A stretch of DNA of 64,000 nucleotides from Harmonia axyridis (taxonomy: Eukaryota > Arthropoda > Insecta > Coleoptera > Coccinellidae), in the NCBI RefSeq assembly GCF_914767665.1, contig NC_059503.1:53002852-53066851 (forward strand), given 5' to 3'. This document shows positions 11,281 to 25,073 of the stretch, piece after piece. A program made the position numbers and the translations under genes. Position 1 is the first letter of the stretch, and each line of letters begins with the position of its first letter. The notes beneath the pieces were generated by a model. That model was not told where the DNA came from, did not search any database, and saw nothing but the letters and a program-made list of their open reading frames with translations.

Positions 11281-12838
11281 GTGTTTATTGTTGCTATGTG
11301 GAGCTTTATGAGAAGCCGCCACACTTTCATCCTTTTTGAAGTTTTCTATGAAATTTACCTTAGAACATAGAATATACTCTAAGAAATTAACCTTCTAGCT
11401 ATTCAGAGAATAGTTTTCTATTCAGTGAGTAGTTGATATTTATGAATATTCGTTACTATTCATTGATGATGATTAGATAGTTGAGTAATTAATTATTTGT
11501 GAAGTTACGAATGAAAGTTTGAATGATCACTTTTCAGGAATAATTGAAAAAAGATATTGAAATTGGAGATCACATATGTTGAAATTGATAGATACAATTG
11601 AATTGTAATAATTCATTTCATAGTAGAAACTGGTATTCATCCAAAGAAACAAGAATAGAATTGGGATTTTATAAATAAAAAAATATAAAAATTGAATATA
11701 AGATTCTAACATATGAATTTAGCAATAAAGAGTTCTAATAATAACAATATAAGATTCTACATTCGAAATTTAATGCCATCTTTTTAATCGACTGCACAGT
11801 TTATTCATTTGAAACCTTGCTTTCATATTTCATATGCATTGTCATTTCTAGACATTACTCTATTTCATTGGTCAATTATTGTTTGATTCTGAATTGCGAA
11901 ACGACGAATTATTCTATTCTTTTAAATCTGAGTTCTAAAAATGTAAACACATCAACTGTGACTAGCATCACCCCCTAACAAAACTAAATCAGAAAACAAA
12001 GATTTTTTGAAAATTCCATATAATTGAACACGAAGTGTATTCTTGAAGGATTTAATGTTCTCAGAGTCCGCTTAGTCATTCTTTTTATACCTGCAGAACT
12101 GTAATGGGTCTATGTAGATTGTATTGTTCTAACGAAGGTTTTACTACGTCCATTTAAGCATCTATTGTATTTTGTACGTTGTCATGTAATAAAAATAATT
12201 CCTGCATTTACCAAACGACAATTTGATTATAAAAATATGACAAGTTTTGATTTTCAAGTGAATTAGAGGACCAATAGAAAAAAGAAATTTTATAGTAATC
12301 AGAGACGAGAATTCTCCAAAAAAATTGTTCTGACCCAGGAAAAGGAATAACAGGTTATAAAACGGAAATTAATGAGTGTTTTGTTTTGGGTCATTATAGA
12401 TATAGGTTAATTCAGAGTTCATGACTGGTATATTTGTGATTTTTGTGAAACATAAAAAAATTACATGATTCGAGTGCATGAGGTACGATCTTCCAAAATA
12501 TCCTCATTTATCTAGGTTACAGAAGTAGGAGAACGTAGCGCCGCTGAACACAGGGGAAAATTATAAAGTTTGGTCAAGTTTTTTTTTATTACATTGAGCG
12601 AAATTCACCTGATTTCAAGAGCAAAGAATAAGGAATAAAGAGTCCAAAGTCCTGAAATAGCTAATACTGTTTATGGTTTATTGGAATTTTCACGAAGACG
12701 ATCTTTTTTCCTTCTGAGATCGTAGTTCTTGCAAAAATTCAATTTAAGTTTTAGGAAAAGAAATTTCTTCAAAATAAAACAAACAAAATTTTACATTTAT
12801 ACAAAGTCCGTTTATTAAAATATAATATTTATTTTTTA

Positions 12839-12842
<4 letters not shown>

Positions 12843-12877
<35 letters not shown>
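12843..12877. repeat. Poly(T) run with short unique insertion, 3' UTR of copy 2
   Basis: Thirty-five Ts followed by CCCTTCACACTTTCGTGG, present only in this unit. Read on the minus strand it is an ~18 nt sequence with a poly(A) tail, as if a severely truncated RNA had been reverse transcribed into the TA tract. Confidence 0.7.
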
Positions 12878-12895
12878 CCCTTCACACTTTCGTGG

Positions 12896-12896
<1 letters not shown>

Positions 12897-12942
<46 letters not shown>
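12897..12942. repeat. (TA)n microsatellite, 3' UTR of copy 2
   Basis: About 46 bp of uninterrupted TA next to the poly(T) insertion. Confidence 0.95.
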
Positions 12943-12943
<1 letters not shown>

Positions 12944-13084
12944 CATTGTATAGTAAATTTATCATATTCTCCCGAAATACAATACATGGCATTACTCATG
13001 AAACAACAGAAAAATATTACAATGTTCAGCATCCTTGAATCTAATCTGTACAAATTAACAACTATATCAATGAATTTTTACACT

Positions 13085-16000
13085 TCACACCGTATCACTC
13101 CTTCGATAAAATAATAAATAAGGAACTCTATCTCCTTGACGTTTAAGAACATCTTCTTCCGTAACTCTGTTTATTTTAGAGTCATCAAACCTCAACCATG
13201 TATTATACCCCGAATGGAAAGTATCTGCTATATAATGCCCATAGCTGGCCTCCTTTCCTACATGGTATACTACAGATATTAATTTATATTGTCTCTCCGC
13301 TGAAGTATTCGTCCTTCCAGATAATATTTTAGAATCAATCTGCAGATTGATGGGAAATTTTATAGTCTTCATTATTTTAGTGCAGCCATTCATTCTGTAT
13401 TCGAAGCATTTCAAATGTAATACTAAAACTACAGGCAACTTCTCTATCATCACTTGCTGCCATGCTTCAACCGTTTCTTTCGTTTTCGATGATGTCAGAC
13501 CCTCTAGTTTGTTCTTGGTTGTAAGGCCTTCTAATGCTTCAGCTATGTTATTTGCTTTCTTAATATTTACTGGCAATGTTAGGAATGGTTCAATATTTTC
13601 TGAAGTTTCGTCTCCGGTTTTATGGATTCTTGAACAGAGAAGTCCTCCGAATATATCACTAATCGGAGTCTTGTCCATTTGTATTTCTCTTGTTACATTC
13701 CCTTCGTTCTTAGGACCCACAACTTTCCAATCATCCACATCTATTTTCACTTCTTTTTTAGCTGCTTGAATATTTTCGTCATGGCTAAGCAATTTCATTA
13801 TTTCCATCATTTCATCATTGAGTCCATTCAACAGAAGGCTCAAGAATTCTTCGGCGTCTTCTTGTCGGCCTTCAACAAGGAAAGAATCGCTACGTGTTCC
13901 GTTTAGCAACGTATAAAACGATGAAGCCTCAAACGAATTGCCATTGTCTATATTGACGAAAGTTTGCTTCTTGTTCTTCTTTTTTGAACGTGACTTGCGT
14001 CTTACATTGGGCAGATTATCGAAGTTATTCATAAATTTACACCTGGAATAGTTGAATAATTAAAATACATATATAAAATTGTTATTCAATCAAAGTTGCA
14101 ATTTATATTAATTTATACTTACATATTTTCACTCATTGTTATTGATTTCAGTGCATTATTGTGAGTGAAGTTCTCTGATAACCGTTTGAGAAGGTTACAA
14201 AGTGGTGGGCAAGCAAGTAAGGCTTGTAATATTGAGTTTATATAACAAAAGTTACTTTTGTTTCGTAAACCCCTGGGTTTAAAACTGGTTTGGGTCCCAT
14301 CAATTTTATAGTTCTTGAGAAATCCTGAAAATTAAAAAATATTACTAACCATGATAGAAACTTGAATTTTCACTGATATTTGTAGGTGAAAACCAAAGCA
14401 TTCAAGTAAAATGGGTTCAACTAAGTAATTATCTACTGTAGATGTAAGCAAATTGTTAGTTGAAAGTAAGATAAATATATAAAAAAAGATATGGTTTTGA
14501 ACTCACCTCCTAACATATGAGTGGCTGAATCTATTTTTTTGACTACTTTTGTATGTTTTAAAGATGTTACATGTGAATCATTTATTTTATTGTCTATTTT
14601 CTCATTCGATATTGTTTTAACATCTTTATCAAATAGACTAGCCCATGATTTTTTTTAATACATTTACTGTGGGCTCCTCAATTTTAGATTCATTTTTATT
14701 CGAGATGCAACTTTCAATTTTTTCAATTGTCCCATTTGAATCATTTTTAATTATCTCTGTATTATCTCCTGCAATAATTTCAACTGTTTTTACAGCTGAA
14801 CTAGGGGGAGTTGAAGGTTTCGAATGTTTTCCTGTCATCTCATTCTGGATAATAGGTTTTGTAATTGATAATCCATTGTAATTGATTACAGATTTTCTAC
14901 ACTCATTTTCTGAAAAAGTTGATATTAGTTGATTCATTATTATATTACATATTCATATTGACCATAAATAATTCTATTAAGATCTCTATACTTACTTGAA
15001 CAAAATTTTTGTTTAACTCTCCATGGTAATTTGAATTCACTAGAATTGGTAAATAATATGGTATTCATTCTACGGGCCTCTTCTTCTTCTAACGCAGATA
15101 ACTCTAAGAATTGTAGATTCTGAAAACAAATTACAATATAATAGTGGAAATCATTTTGGAAATTATAATATTTCTGTATATAGTATATCCAAAGTCACTT
15201 GAATTAGTCTATAAAAATGCTTTTGCTGTTACATCCAAAATCAAACTTATCTTATTCTACGGTGTTATAATTTGATTATTCTTTATTCTCGACCTGTAAT
15301 ATGCTATCAAGGAACGATATCAACGATGATGAACTGATCGTTGCATAATATTATAAGAGCACGAAAATGTTTGAGATGAATTCGGAAATGTTCTGTCTGA
15401 AGATAAGACAAACTAGGGTAGAACAGGTGCATGACCTTGAGATCCTTGAATGACATCCAATTTTCTATGTCAAATCAGCAGCTACGTTGCCGAATTGAAT
15501 TTTATTTCTTCGTTATTGTAAGGCGACATTTATACCCCTCAGTGGAAGCAGAAGGCTAAATGATAATGATGTACAGGGTGATTCACCGCGATGGCCTATT
15601 GTTTATGGAAAACTAATAATAATTTTGTGCTGAAAATTCAAACAATTTCCTTTTATACCGGAACCAGATTACTACTGACTTATTTCAAACGGCACACCCA
15701 GTATATTATTGCATTATCAGATAGCTCAGTTGATGATAATTTCAGCAATATGGCAATACTTGAGTATAAGCTCAACGGTTCATAAGTAAATTTTACGTAG
15801 ATATAAAAAGAGAGGGGTCTCAAGCAAATCCTATACTTGAAGAGTTTTCGAGGAAAAATTTGAACTAAAGAAAATTGCAATTTCTCATTGAATGGAGTAG
15901 TCTATTACTTCCAGAAAACATGAAAAGAAACTAAAAAGTCGAAATTTCATGAATTGTTATAAATTTTTCGTTAAGATGGTTGAAAATCCATAAAAAGAGA

Positions 16001-16744
16001 GGGGTCTCAAGCAAATCCTATACCTAAAGAGTTTTCGAGGAATAACTTGAACTAAAGAAAACTACAATTTCTCATTGAATGGAGTAGTCTATGACTTCCA
16101 GAAAACATGAAAAGAAACTGAAATGTCGAAATTTCATGAATTGTAATAAATTTTTCGTTAAGATCCATAAACCAATAAAATTTTCAATTACGAATAATTA
16201 ATGACATTTCATGAAATGTCAAATTTAGTTATCCAAATTTCGATTTTAGTTTTCTGGAAGTCATAGACTACTCCACTCAGAAGTTGTAGTATTTCCTCAG
16301 TTCAAGTTTTTCCTTGATAAATTTTAAATTTCTCGTATTCAGAATCAAAATCAATATTCAAAGATATAATAATATAATGTTTATATATAATCTAATATTA
16401 AAACTGTTCATCCAATAAAATCAATTAAATCGGGACATTCCTGTTTTCAAGACGATTAGCTAAATACCGGAGTTTATTTGAGAGTATTGATAGCAATATT
16501 TTCATAAATTCCGAAAAAATTTCTGAAAACTTTGACAACCCCTGTATAATTGAAATATTCAGGCTTCCTCCAAGTGACTTTGGATATACCATACCAGTAT
16601 TTATTATAGGATATAAAAACAAAAGTGAAGTATTTTAAAAATTTAGAACACTATGAAACTAACTACATAAAATATAATTGATATTTGAAAATATTCGAAT
16701 GAATGAAAATAACCCTAAGCTAGTATTAAAAAAATTACCTCCAT
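13085..16744 (-). pseudogene. Usp10: USP10-family gene copy 2, frameshifted in exon 3
   Basis: Exons are complement(13085..14042), (14123..14324), (14507..14909), (14996..15119) and a first exon at 16739..16744, with alternatives at 17439..17444 and 18121..18126. Exon 3 is 403 nt rather than 402 because a T run at 14649-14656 has eight Ts where the other copies have seven. The shift follows VNVLKK and gives a stop after three codons, before WASLF and the whole catalytic domain. Exons 4 and 5 are otherwise open with Cys and His boxes intact, so the lesion is recent, or is a homopolymer sequencing error. AATAAA lies at complement(12811..12816). Confidence 0.88.
15783..16337. repeat. Intron-1 repeat block, U2
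   Basis: Two direct copies plus the inverted copy, arranged as in U0. Confidence 0.8.
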
Positions 16745-18485
16745 ATTCAAACAATTTTCTATTTAAATATGAAACTTTCCACTAGAAATATCACTTCAAC
16801 AACTGTTTATCAAGTATCTCTTGGAAGAATGTTCGCTAAACTGAGGTTACTTACAATTTGTCAATCCGGCATGGTTGACGAACATAGAATATTTTTCTTC
16901 TTCTTAACTATGTACAGGTCGAGCCATATATCTTATATTAGGGGCCAGTTGCACCATTTACCTAAACATTGATTAAAATTTAAACATTGATTAATTTCTG
17001 ATTTCTCTTGAGAAATCATAGAGTAATCAACGTTTAAATTTTTAATTAATGTTTAGGCGAATGGTGCACCTGGCCCTTAGTCTATTGGGTAAAATATAGA
17101 AGTGCGCGTGCGCCGCATATTTTTTTGTTCATTCAGTCAATTTCACGTAGATATAAAAAGAGAGGGGTCTCAAGCAAATTATATACTTAAGGAGTTTACG
17201 AGGACAAACTTCAACTAAGGAAAACTGCATTTTCTCATTGAATGGAGTAGTCTATGACTTCCAGAAAACATGAAAAGAAACTAAAAAGTCGAAATTTCAT
17301 GAACTGTAATAAATTTTTCGTTATGATGGTTGCAAATCCATAAACCAATAAAAAAAAACTAACTACATAAAATATAATTGATATTTGAAAATATTCGAAT
17401 AAATGAAAATAACCCTAAGCTAGTATTAAAAAAATTACCTCCATATTCAAACAATTTTCTATTTAAACATGAAACTTTCCACTAGAAATATCACTTCAAC
17501 AACTGTTTATCAAGTAACTCTTGGAAGAATGTTCGCTAAACTGAGGTTACTTACAATTTGTCAACCCGGCATGGTTGACGAACATAGATTATTTTTCTTC
17601 TTCTTAACTATGTACAGGTCGAGCCATATACCTAATATTAGGGGCCAGTTGCACCATTTGCCTGAATATTGATTAATTTCTGATTTCTCTTGAGAAATCA
17701 TAGAGTAATCAACGTTTAAATTTTTAATTAATGTTTAGGCGAATGGTGCACCTGGCCCTTAGTCTATTGGGTAAAATATAGAAGTGCGCGTGCGCCGTAT
17801 ATTTTTTTGTTCATTCAGTCAATTTTACGTAGATATAAAAAGAGAGGGGTCTCAAGCAAATTATATACTTAAGGAGTTTACGAGGACAAACTTCAACTAA
17901 GGAAAACTGCAATTTCTCATTGAATGGAGTAGTCTATGACTTCCAGAAAACATGAAAAGGAACTAAAAAGTCGAAATTTCATGAACTGTAATAAATTTTT
18001 CGTTATGATGGTTGCAAATCCATAAACCAATAAAAAAAAACTAACTACATAAAATATAATTGATATTTGAAAATATTCGAATGAATGAAAATAACCCTAA
18101 GCTAGTATTAAAAAAATTACCTCCATATTCAAACAATTTTCTATTTAAACATGAAACTTTCCACTAGAAATATCACTTCAACAACTGTTTATCAAGTAAC
18201 TCTTGGAAGAATGTTCGCTAAACTGAGGTTACTTACAATTTGTCAACCCGGCATGGTTGACGAACATAGAATATTTTTCTTCTTCTTAACTATGTACAGA
18301 TCGAGCCATATGCCTTATATTAGGGGCCAGTTGCACCATTTGCCTAAACATTGATTAATTTCTGATTTCTCTTGAGAAATCATAGAGTAATAAACGTTGA
18401 AATTTTTAATTAATGTTTAGGCAAATGGTGCAACTGGCCCTTAGTCTATTAGGTAGAATATAGAAGTGCGCGTGCGCCGCATATT
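16655..18485 (-). promoter_or_regulatory. Promoter/first-exon module block of copy 2 (3 modules)
   Basis: First exons at 16739..16744, 17439..17444 and 18121..18126; MITEs at 16942..17076, 17642..17758 and 18324..18440. The middle module is a type found elsewhere only in U4. Confidence 0.58.
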
Positions 18486-19010
18486 AAATTTCAATAATGA
18501 TATATATAATAATAATAATTTTCAAACAGATAGTTTCTAAACTGTGCTCGAAATAAAAAATTCCAATCCCACAAAATTATCTGTATTTCGTTTCTTCATT
18601 TCCAGCTTAATTTTATTGTAATCTATGGTCCACAGTTCGCATTGAAAAAGTGTCCAGCGAACAGGATAAATAGAAGGCGCTAGTGTAGCTAGAGGGTATA
18701 TTTGTATTTTGTGGTTTCTGTAATCTGCATTCCGTGGTTTCATTTTTAGCGTGGTTATATTCCTAGATAAATACAAATGTACCCCTTATATAAGGTTATA
18801 ATTGATTCTGATAGATGTGGCAAGCTGAAAAATAAATATTAAATTCTGTTGATAATTATAACATAGGTAATGAGAAAACCATTTTCTGTTGATATTTCGA
18901 CATTTCGATCTTTAGCGGAATATAACAATTATGTTAAATTATTATATTTACTTTAATATTATTTTTGTGCCTCCCGACCAAAGTACAAATTTCCGAAATT
19001 ATTTTTTGTT

Positions 19011-19267
19011 CCCGATAATAGGGACATTCGATCTGCCAACCCAAGAAAGCGAACATACTTTTGTTGGATAGCACATATGCCTACTTATGCGTTTCGTCTC
19101 TGGCACACACACCGTACTCATCAGTGTGACTTTGGTATAATTGTGTGTGCCGTGTCACATACGCTTGGGGAATTTATTATTATCGGGAGTCGCCGGGACT
19201 CGAACCCGGCACCTTGTCGGATCTCGGTGAGTGAGTCTACCTCTTAACGTCTAGGCTACCGAATGCT
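19011..19267 (-). mobile_element. tRNA-derived SINE-like element, U2 (consensus box B subtype)
   Basis: The head carries GGTTCGAGTCC, a perfect match to the RNA polymerase III box B consensus, unlike most units. The hammerhead stem II has a mismatch. This subtype is shared only with U4. Confidence 0.77.
19089..19164 (-). ncRNA. Hammerhead ribozyme motif, U2 (stem II weakened)
   Basis: Core CTGATGA and GAAA, the cleavage triplet and stem I are intact. The third stem II pair is lost because GTC became GTA opposite GAC. It may keep reduced activity. Confidence 0.7.
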
Positions 19268-20822
19268 GTGTTTATTGTTGCTATGTGGAGCTTTATGAGA
19301 AGCCAACACACTTTCATCCTTTTTGAAGTTTCCTATGAAATTTACCTTAGAACATAGGATATACTCTAAGCAATTAACCTTCTAGCTATTCAGAGAATAG
19401 TTTTCTATTCAGTGAGTAGTTGATATTTATGAATATTCGTTACTATTCATTGATGGTGATTAGATAGTTGAGTAATTAATTATTTGTGAAGTTACGAATG
19501 AAAGTTTGAATGATCACTTTTCAGGAATAATTGAAAAAAGATATTGAAATTGGAGATCACATATAATGAAATTGATAGATATAATTGAATTGTAATAATT
19601 CATTTCATAGTAGAAACTGGTATTCATCCAAAGAAACAAGAATAGAATTGGGATTTTATAATTAAAAAAATATAAAAATTGAATATAAGATTCTAACATA
19701 TGAATTTAGCAATAAAGAGTTCTAATAATAACAATATAAGATTCTACATTCGAAATTTAATGCCGTCTTTTTAATCGATTGCACAGTTTATTCATTTGAA
19801 ACCTTGCTTTCATATTTCATATGCATTGTCATTTCTAGACATTACTCTATTTCATTGGTCAATTATTGTTTGATTCTGAATTGCGAAACGACGAATTATT
19901 CTATTCTTTTAAATTCGAGGTCTAAAAATGTAAACACATCAACTGTGACTAGCATCACCCCCTAACAAAACTAAATCAGAAAACAAAGATTTTTGAAAAT
20001 TCCATATAATTGAACACGAAGTGTATTCTTGAAGGATTTAATGTTCTCAGAGTCCGCTCAGTCATTCTTTTTATACCTGCAGAACTGTAATGGGTCTATG
20101 TAGATTGTATTGTTCTAACGAAGGTTTTACTACGTCCATTTAAGCATCTATTGTATTTTGTACGTTGTCATGTAATAAAAATAATTCCTGCATTTACCAA
20201 ACGACAATTTGATTATAAAAATATGCCAAGTTTTGATTTTCAAGTGAATTAGAGGACCAATAGAAAAAAGAAATTTTATAGTAATCAGAGACGAGAATTC
20301 TCCAGAAAAATTGTTCTGACCCAGGAAAAGGAATAATAGGTTGTAAAACGGAAATTAATGAGTGTTTTGTTTTGGGTCATTATAGATATAGGTTAATTCA
20401 GAGTTCATGACTGGTATATTTGTGATTTTTGTGAAACATAAAAAAATTACATGATTCGAGTGCATGAGGTACGATCTTCCAAAATATCCTCATTTATCTA
20501 GGTTACAGAAGTAGGAGAACGTAGCGCCGCTGAACACAGGGGAAAATTATAAAGTTTGGTCAAGTTTTTTTTTATTACATTGAGCGAAATTCACCTGATT
20601 TCAAGAGCAAAGAAAAAGGAATAAAGAGTCCAAAGTCCTGAAATAGCTAATACTGTTTATGGTTCATTGGAATTTTCACGAAGACGATCTTTTTTCCTTC
20701 TGAGATCGTAGTTCTTGCAAAAATTCAATTTAAGTTTTAGGAAAAGAAATTCCTTCAAAATAAAACAAACAAAATTTTACATTTATACAAAGTCCGTTTA
20801 TTAAAATATAATATTCATTTTT

Positions 20823-20881
<59 letters not shown>
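20823..20881. repeat. (TA)n microsatellite, 3' UTR of copy 3
   Basis: About 59 bp of TA with one CA interruption. Confidence 0.95.
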
Positions 20882-21750
20882 CATTGTATAGTCAATTTAT
20901 CATATTCTCCCGAAATACAATACATGGCATTACTCATGAAACAACAGAAAAATATTACAATGTTCAGCATCCTTGAATCTAATCTGTACAAATTAACAAC
21001 TATATCAATGAATTTTTACACTTCACACCGTATCACTCCTTCGATAAAATAATAAATAAGGAACTCTATCTCCTTGACGTTTAAGAACATCTTCTTCCGT
21101 AACTCTGTTTATTTTAGAGTCATCAAACCTCAACCATGTATTATACCCCGAATGGAAAGTATCTGCTATATAATGCCCATAGCTGGCCTCCTTTCCTACA
21201 TGGTATACTACAGATATTAATTTATATTGTCTCTCCGCTGAAGTATTCGTCCTTCCAGATAATATTTTAGAATCAATCTGCAGATTGATGGGAAATTTTA
21301 TAGTCTTCATTATTTTAGTGCAGCCATTCATTCTGTATTCGAAGCATTTCAAATGTAATACTAAAACTACAGGCAACTTCTCTATCATCACTTGCTGCCA
21401 TGCTTCAACCGTTTCTTTCGTTTTCGATGATGTCAGACCCTCTAGTTTGTTCTTGGTTGTAAGGCCTTCTAATGCTTCAGCTATGTTATTTGCTTTCTTA
21501 ATATTTACTGGCAATGTTAGGAATGGTTCAATATTTTCTGAAGTTTCGTCTCCGGTTTTATGGATTCTTGAACAGAGAAGTCCTCCGAATATATCACTAA
21601 TCGGTGTCTTGTCCATTTGTATTTCTCTTGTTACATTCCCTTCGTTCTTAGGACCCACAACTTTCCAATCATCCACATCTATTTTCACTTCTTTTTTAGC
21701 TGCTTGAATATTTTCGTCATGGCTAAGCAATTTCATTATTTCCATCATTT

Positions 21751-23089
21751 TTGCATCATGCAGTGTTTTTCCTCCACTCTTTCCTCGCCAACCGCCTTCA
21801 GGCAGTTTTTCATAACAACAAACTATCCAATTTTTTGAATATTTTTAGGGGTGTTCCACAGGGTTCAATTTTGGGACCAATTTTATTCATCATTTATGTC
21901 TCCCAATTCATAAGATTTGTCATTTCTTGCTCGGCACACTATTACGCTGATGATGGACAGTTTTATATATCGTTTCACCCTGATGAAGTCAATCAGGCTG
22001 TTGCTGCATTAAACTATGATTTGAACACAATACTCGATATATCTAGAAAACATTGTTTGCAGCTCAACGCTAGGAAAACTCTTGCTATGGTTTTCGGAAG
22101 AAAAATTGACAGATTGAGGTTTGAGGCTTGCAGCGTGTTGGTGACAATCGGTAACGAACATATAAAATTCTCTAAGAAGGTTAAAAACCTGGGTGTGTGG
22201 ATTGATCAGGAGTTGAGATTCACTGATCATGTTACTGCCTGCTTACAAAAAGCATACGGTATGTTGAGATTGATCTATCAAAACCGTGAATTTTTAAACG
22301 TTGAACTTAGAAAACTACTGTGCGATTCATTCGTTCTGTCACATTTGAATTATGCTGATGCTGTCTACAACCCTTGTTTGAATGCCTACGATAAACAAAG
22401 AATACAAAAATTGCAAAATTCATGCCTACGTCTGATATTTGGTATAAAGAAATATGAAAGAATCAGTTACACACTTCGAATCGTCAACTGGCTCAACATG
22501 AAGAATAGGAGGCTTTTGCACTCTATTGCTTTGTTCATGAAAATTATCAACACCAAGACCCCTCCGTACCTATACAATAAAATTACATATCGTTCGGACG
22601 TCCACAATTTGAACATTCGTTTCAGGGGCACCTTGACGCCACCTATTCATTTCAGTGAATTCTTCAAACGATCCTTTTCATATAACATAGCGCAATGTGT
22701 TAACGGCCTACCAATGGATGTCAGAGCTATTACTAATAAACGCCTTTTCAGAATTTCACTCTTTAACTTGTTGTATGATGAACAGATGGGGGTTTTGACA
22801 GGGTAGATAAGATTTTTTTTATATGGTAGATTTATGAAATGATATAGATGTATATATTTTTTTTCTTCAATTTGTATATCTACAGATGAGATTTCATTTG
22901 TTTTTTTTTATAGTTGGTTTTTTTGTTGTTTTTTTGGGTGGATTTTGTATCGGCAATGCTGTGGATCAAAGGTTGGATTGAACAGGGCACTTCTTGAGTG
23001 AACTGAATCTCGCCTTTTCCAATCTTGTTTTTTTTTCTGTAATATCATATTTATAAACTGTAACTGAAGGAATAAAGACCTTTATTATT
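21751..23089 (+). mobile_element. 5'-truncated non-LTR retrotransposon (reverse transcriptase fragment)
   Basis: An open frame at 21751-22806 encodes the C-terminal two thirds of a LINE reverse transcriptase. It shows SFLANRLQAV, the fingers/palm motif GVPQGSILGPILF and the catalytic YADD, followed by the thumb-like LNYADAVYNP and a C-terminal extension ending MGVLTG. The N-terminal endonuclease and early RT motifs are missing, as expected for 5' truncation. A ~280 bp 3' UTR ends in AATAAAGACC and an ATT-rich tail. It sits on the opposite strand to the gene it disrupts. A possible ATTT target duplication (21747-21750 and 23090-23093) is too short to be sure of. A Jockey/CR1-like clade is likely but not proven. 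Confidence 0.9.
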
Positions 23090-25073
23090 ATTTCATCATT
23101 GAGTCCATTCAACAGAAGGCTCAAGAATTCTTCGGCGTCTTCTTGTCGGCCTTCAACAAGGAAAGAATCGCTACGTGTTCCGTTTAGCAACGTATAAAAC
23201 GATGAAGCCTCAAACGAATTGCCATTGTCTATATTGACGAAAGTTTGCTTCTTGTTCTTCTTTTTTGAACGTGACTTGCGTCTTACATTGGGCAGATTAT
23301 CGAAGTTATTCATAAATTCACACCTGGAATAGTTGAATAATTAAAATACATATATAAAATTGTTATTCAATCAAAGTTGCAAATTATATTAATTTATACT
23401 TACATATTTTCACTCATTGTTATTGATTTCAGTGCATTATTGTGAGTGAAGTTCTCTGATAGCCGTTTGAGAAGGTTACAAAGTGGTGGGCAAGCAAGTA
23501 AGGCTTGTAATATTGAGTTTATATAACAAAAGTTACTTTTGTTTCGTAAACCCCTGGGTTTAAAACTGGTTTGGGTCCCATCAATTTTATAGTTCTTGAG
23601 AAATCCTGAAAATTAAAAAATATTACTAACCATGATAGAAACTTGAATTTTCACTGATATTTGTAGGTGAAAACCAAAGCATTCCACTTTTCATCAAGTA
23701 AAATGGGTTCAACTAAGTAATTATCTACTGTAGATGTAAGCAAATTGTTAGTTGAAAGTAAGATAAATATATAAAAAAAGATATGGTTTTGAACTCACCT
23801 CCTAACATATGAGTGGCTGAATCTATTTTTTTGACTACTTTTGTATGTTTTAAAGATGTTACATGTGAATCATTTATTTTATTGTCTATTTTCTCATTCG
23901 ATATTGTTTTAACATCTTTATCAAATAGACTAGCCCATGATTTTTTTAATACATTTACTGTGGGCTCCTCAATTTTAGATTCATTTTTATTCGAAATGCT
24001 ACTTTCAATTTTTTCAATTGTCCCATTTGAATCATTTTTAATTATCTCTGTATTATCTCCTGCAATAATTTCAACTGTTTTTACAGCTGAACTAGGGGGA
24101 GTTGAAGGTTTCGAATGTTTTCCTGTCATCTCATTCTGGATAATAGGTTTTGTAATTGATAATCCATTGTAATTGATTACAGATTTTCTACACTCATTTT
24201 CTGAAAAAGTTGATATTAGTTGATTCATTATTATATTACATATTCATATTGACCATAAATAATTCTATTAAGATCTCTATACTTACTTGAACAAAATTTT
24301 TGTTTAACTCTCCATGGTAATTTGAATTCACTAGAATTGGTAAATAATATGGTATTTATTCTACGGGCCTCTTCTTCTTCTAACGCAGTTAACTCTAAGA
24401 ATTGTAGATTCTGAAAAAAAATTACAATATAATAGTGGAAATCATTTTGGAAATTATAATATTTCTGTATATAGTATATCCAAAGTCACTTGAATTAGTC
24501 TATAAAAACGCTTTTGCTGTTACATCCAAAATCAAACTTATCTTATTCTACGGTGTTATAATTTGATTATTCTTTATTCTCGACCTGTAATATGCTATCA
24601 AGGAACGATATCAACGATGATGAACTGATCGTTGCATAATATTATAAGAGCACGAAAATGTTTGAGATGAATTCGGAAATGTTCTGTCTGAAGATAAGAC
24701 AAACTAGGGTAGAACAGGTGCATGACCTTTAGATCCTTGAATGACATCCAATTTTCTATGTCAAATTAGCAGCTACGTTGCCGAATTGAATTTTATTTCT
24801 TCGTTATTGTAAGGCGACATTTATACCCCTCAGTGGAAGCAGAAGGCTAAATGATAATGATGTACAGGGTGATTCACCGCGATGGCCTATTGTATATGGA
24901 AAACTAATAATAATTTTGTGCTGAAAATTCAAACAATTTCCTTTTATACCGGAACCAGATTACTACTGACTTATTTCAAACGGCACACCCAGTATATTAT
25001 TGCATTATCAGATAGCTCAGTTGATGATAATTTCAGCAATATGGCAATTCTTGAGTATAAGCTCAACGGTTCA

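Noticed and set aside
12843..12942. Poly(T) plus (TA)n in U1 as a possible assembly error
   Set aside because: The unique CCCTTCACACTTTCGTGG between the two tracts cannot come from simple slippage, so a real insertion is more likely, although tract lengths may be inexact.
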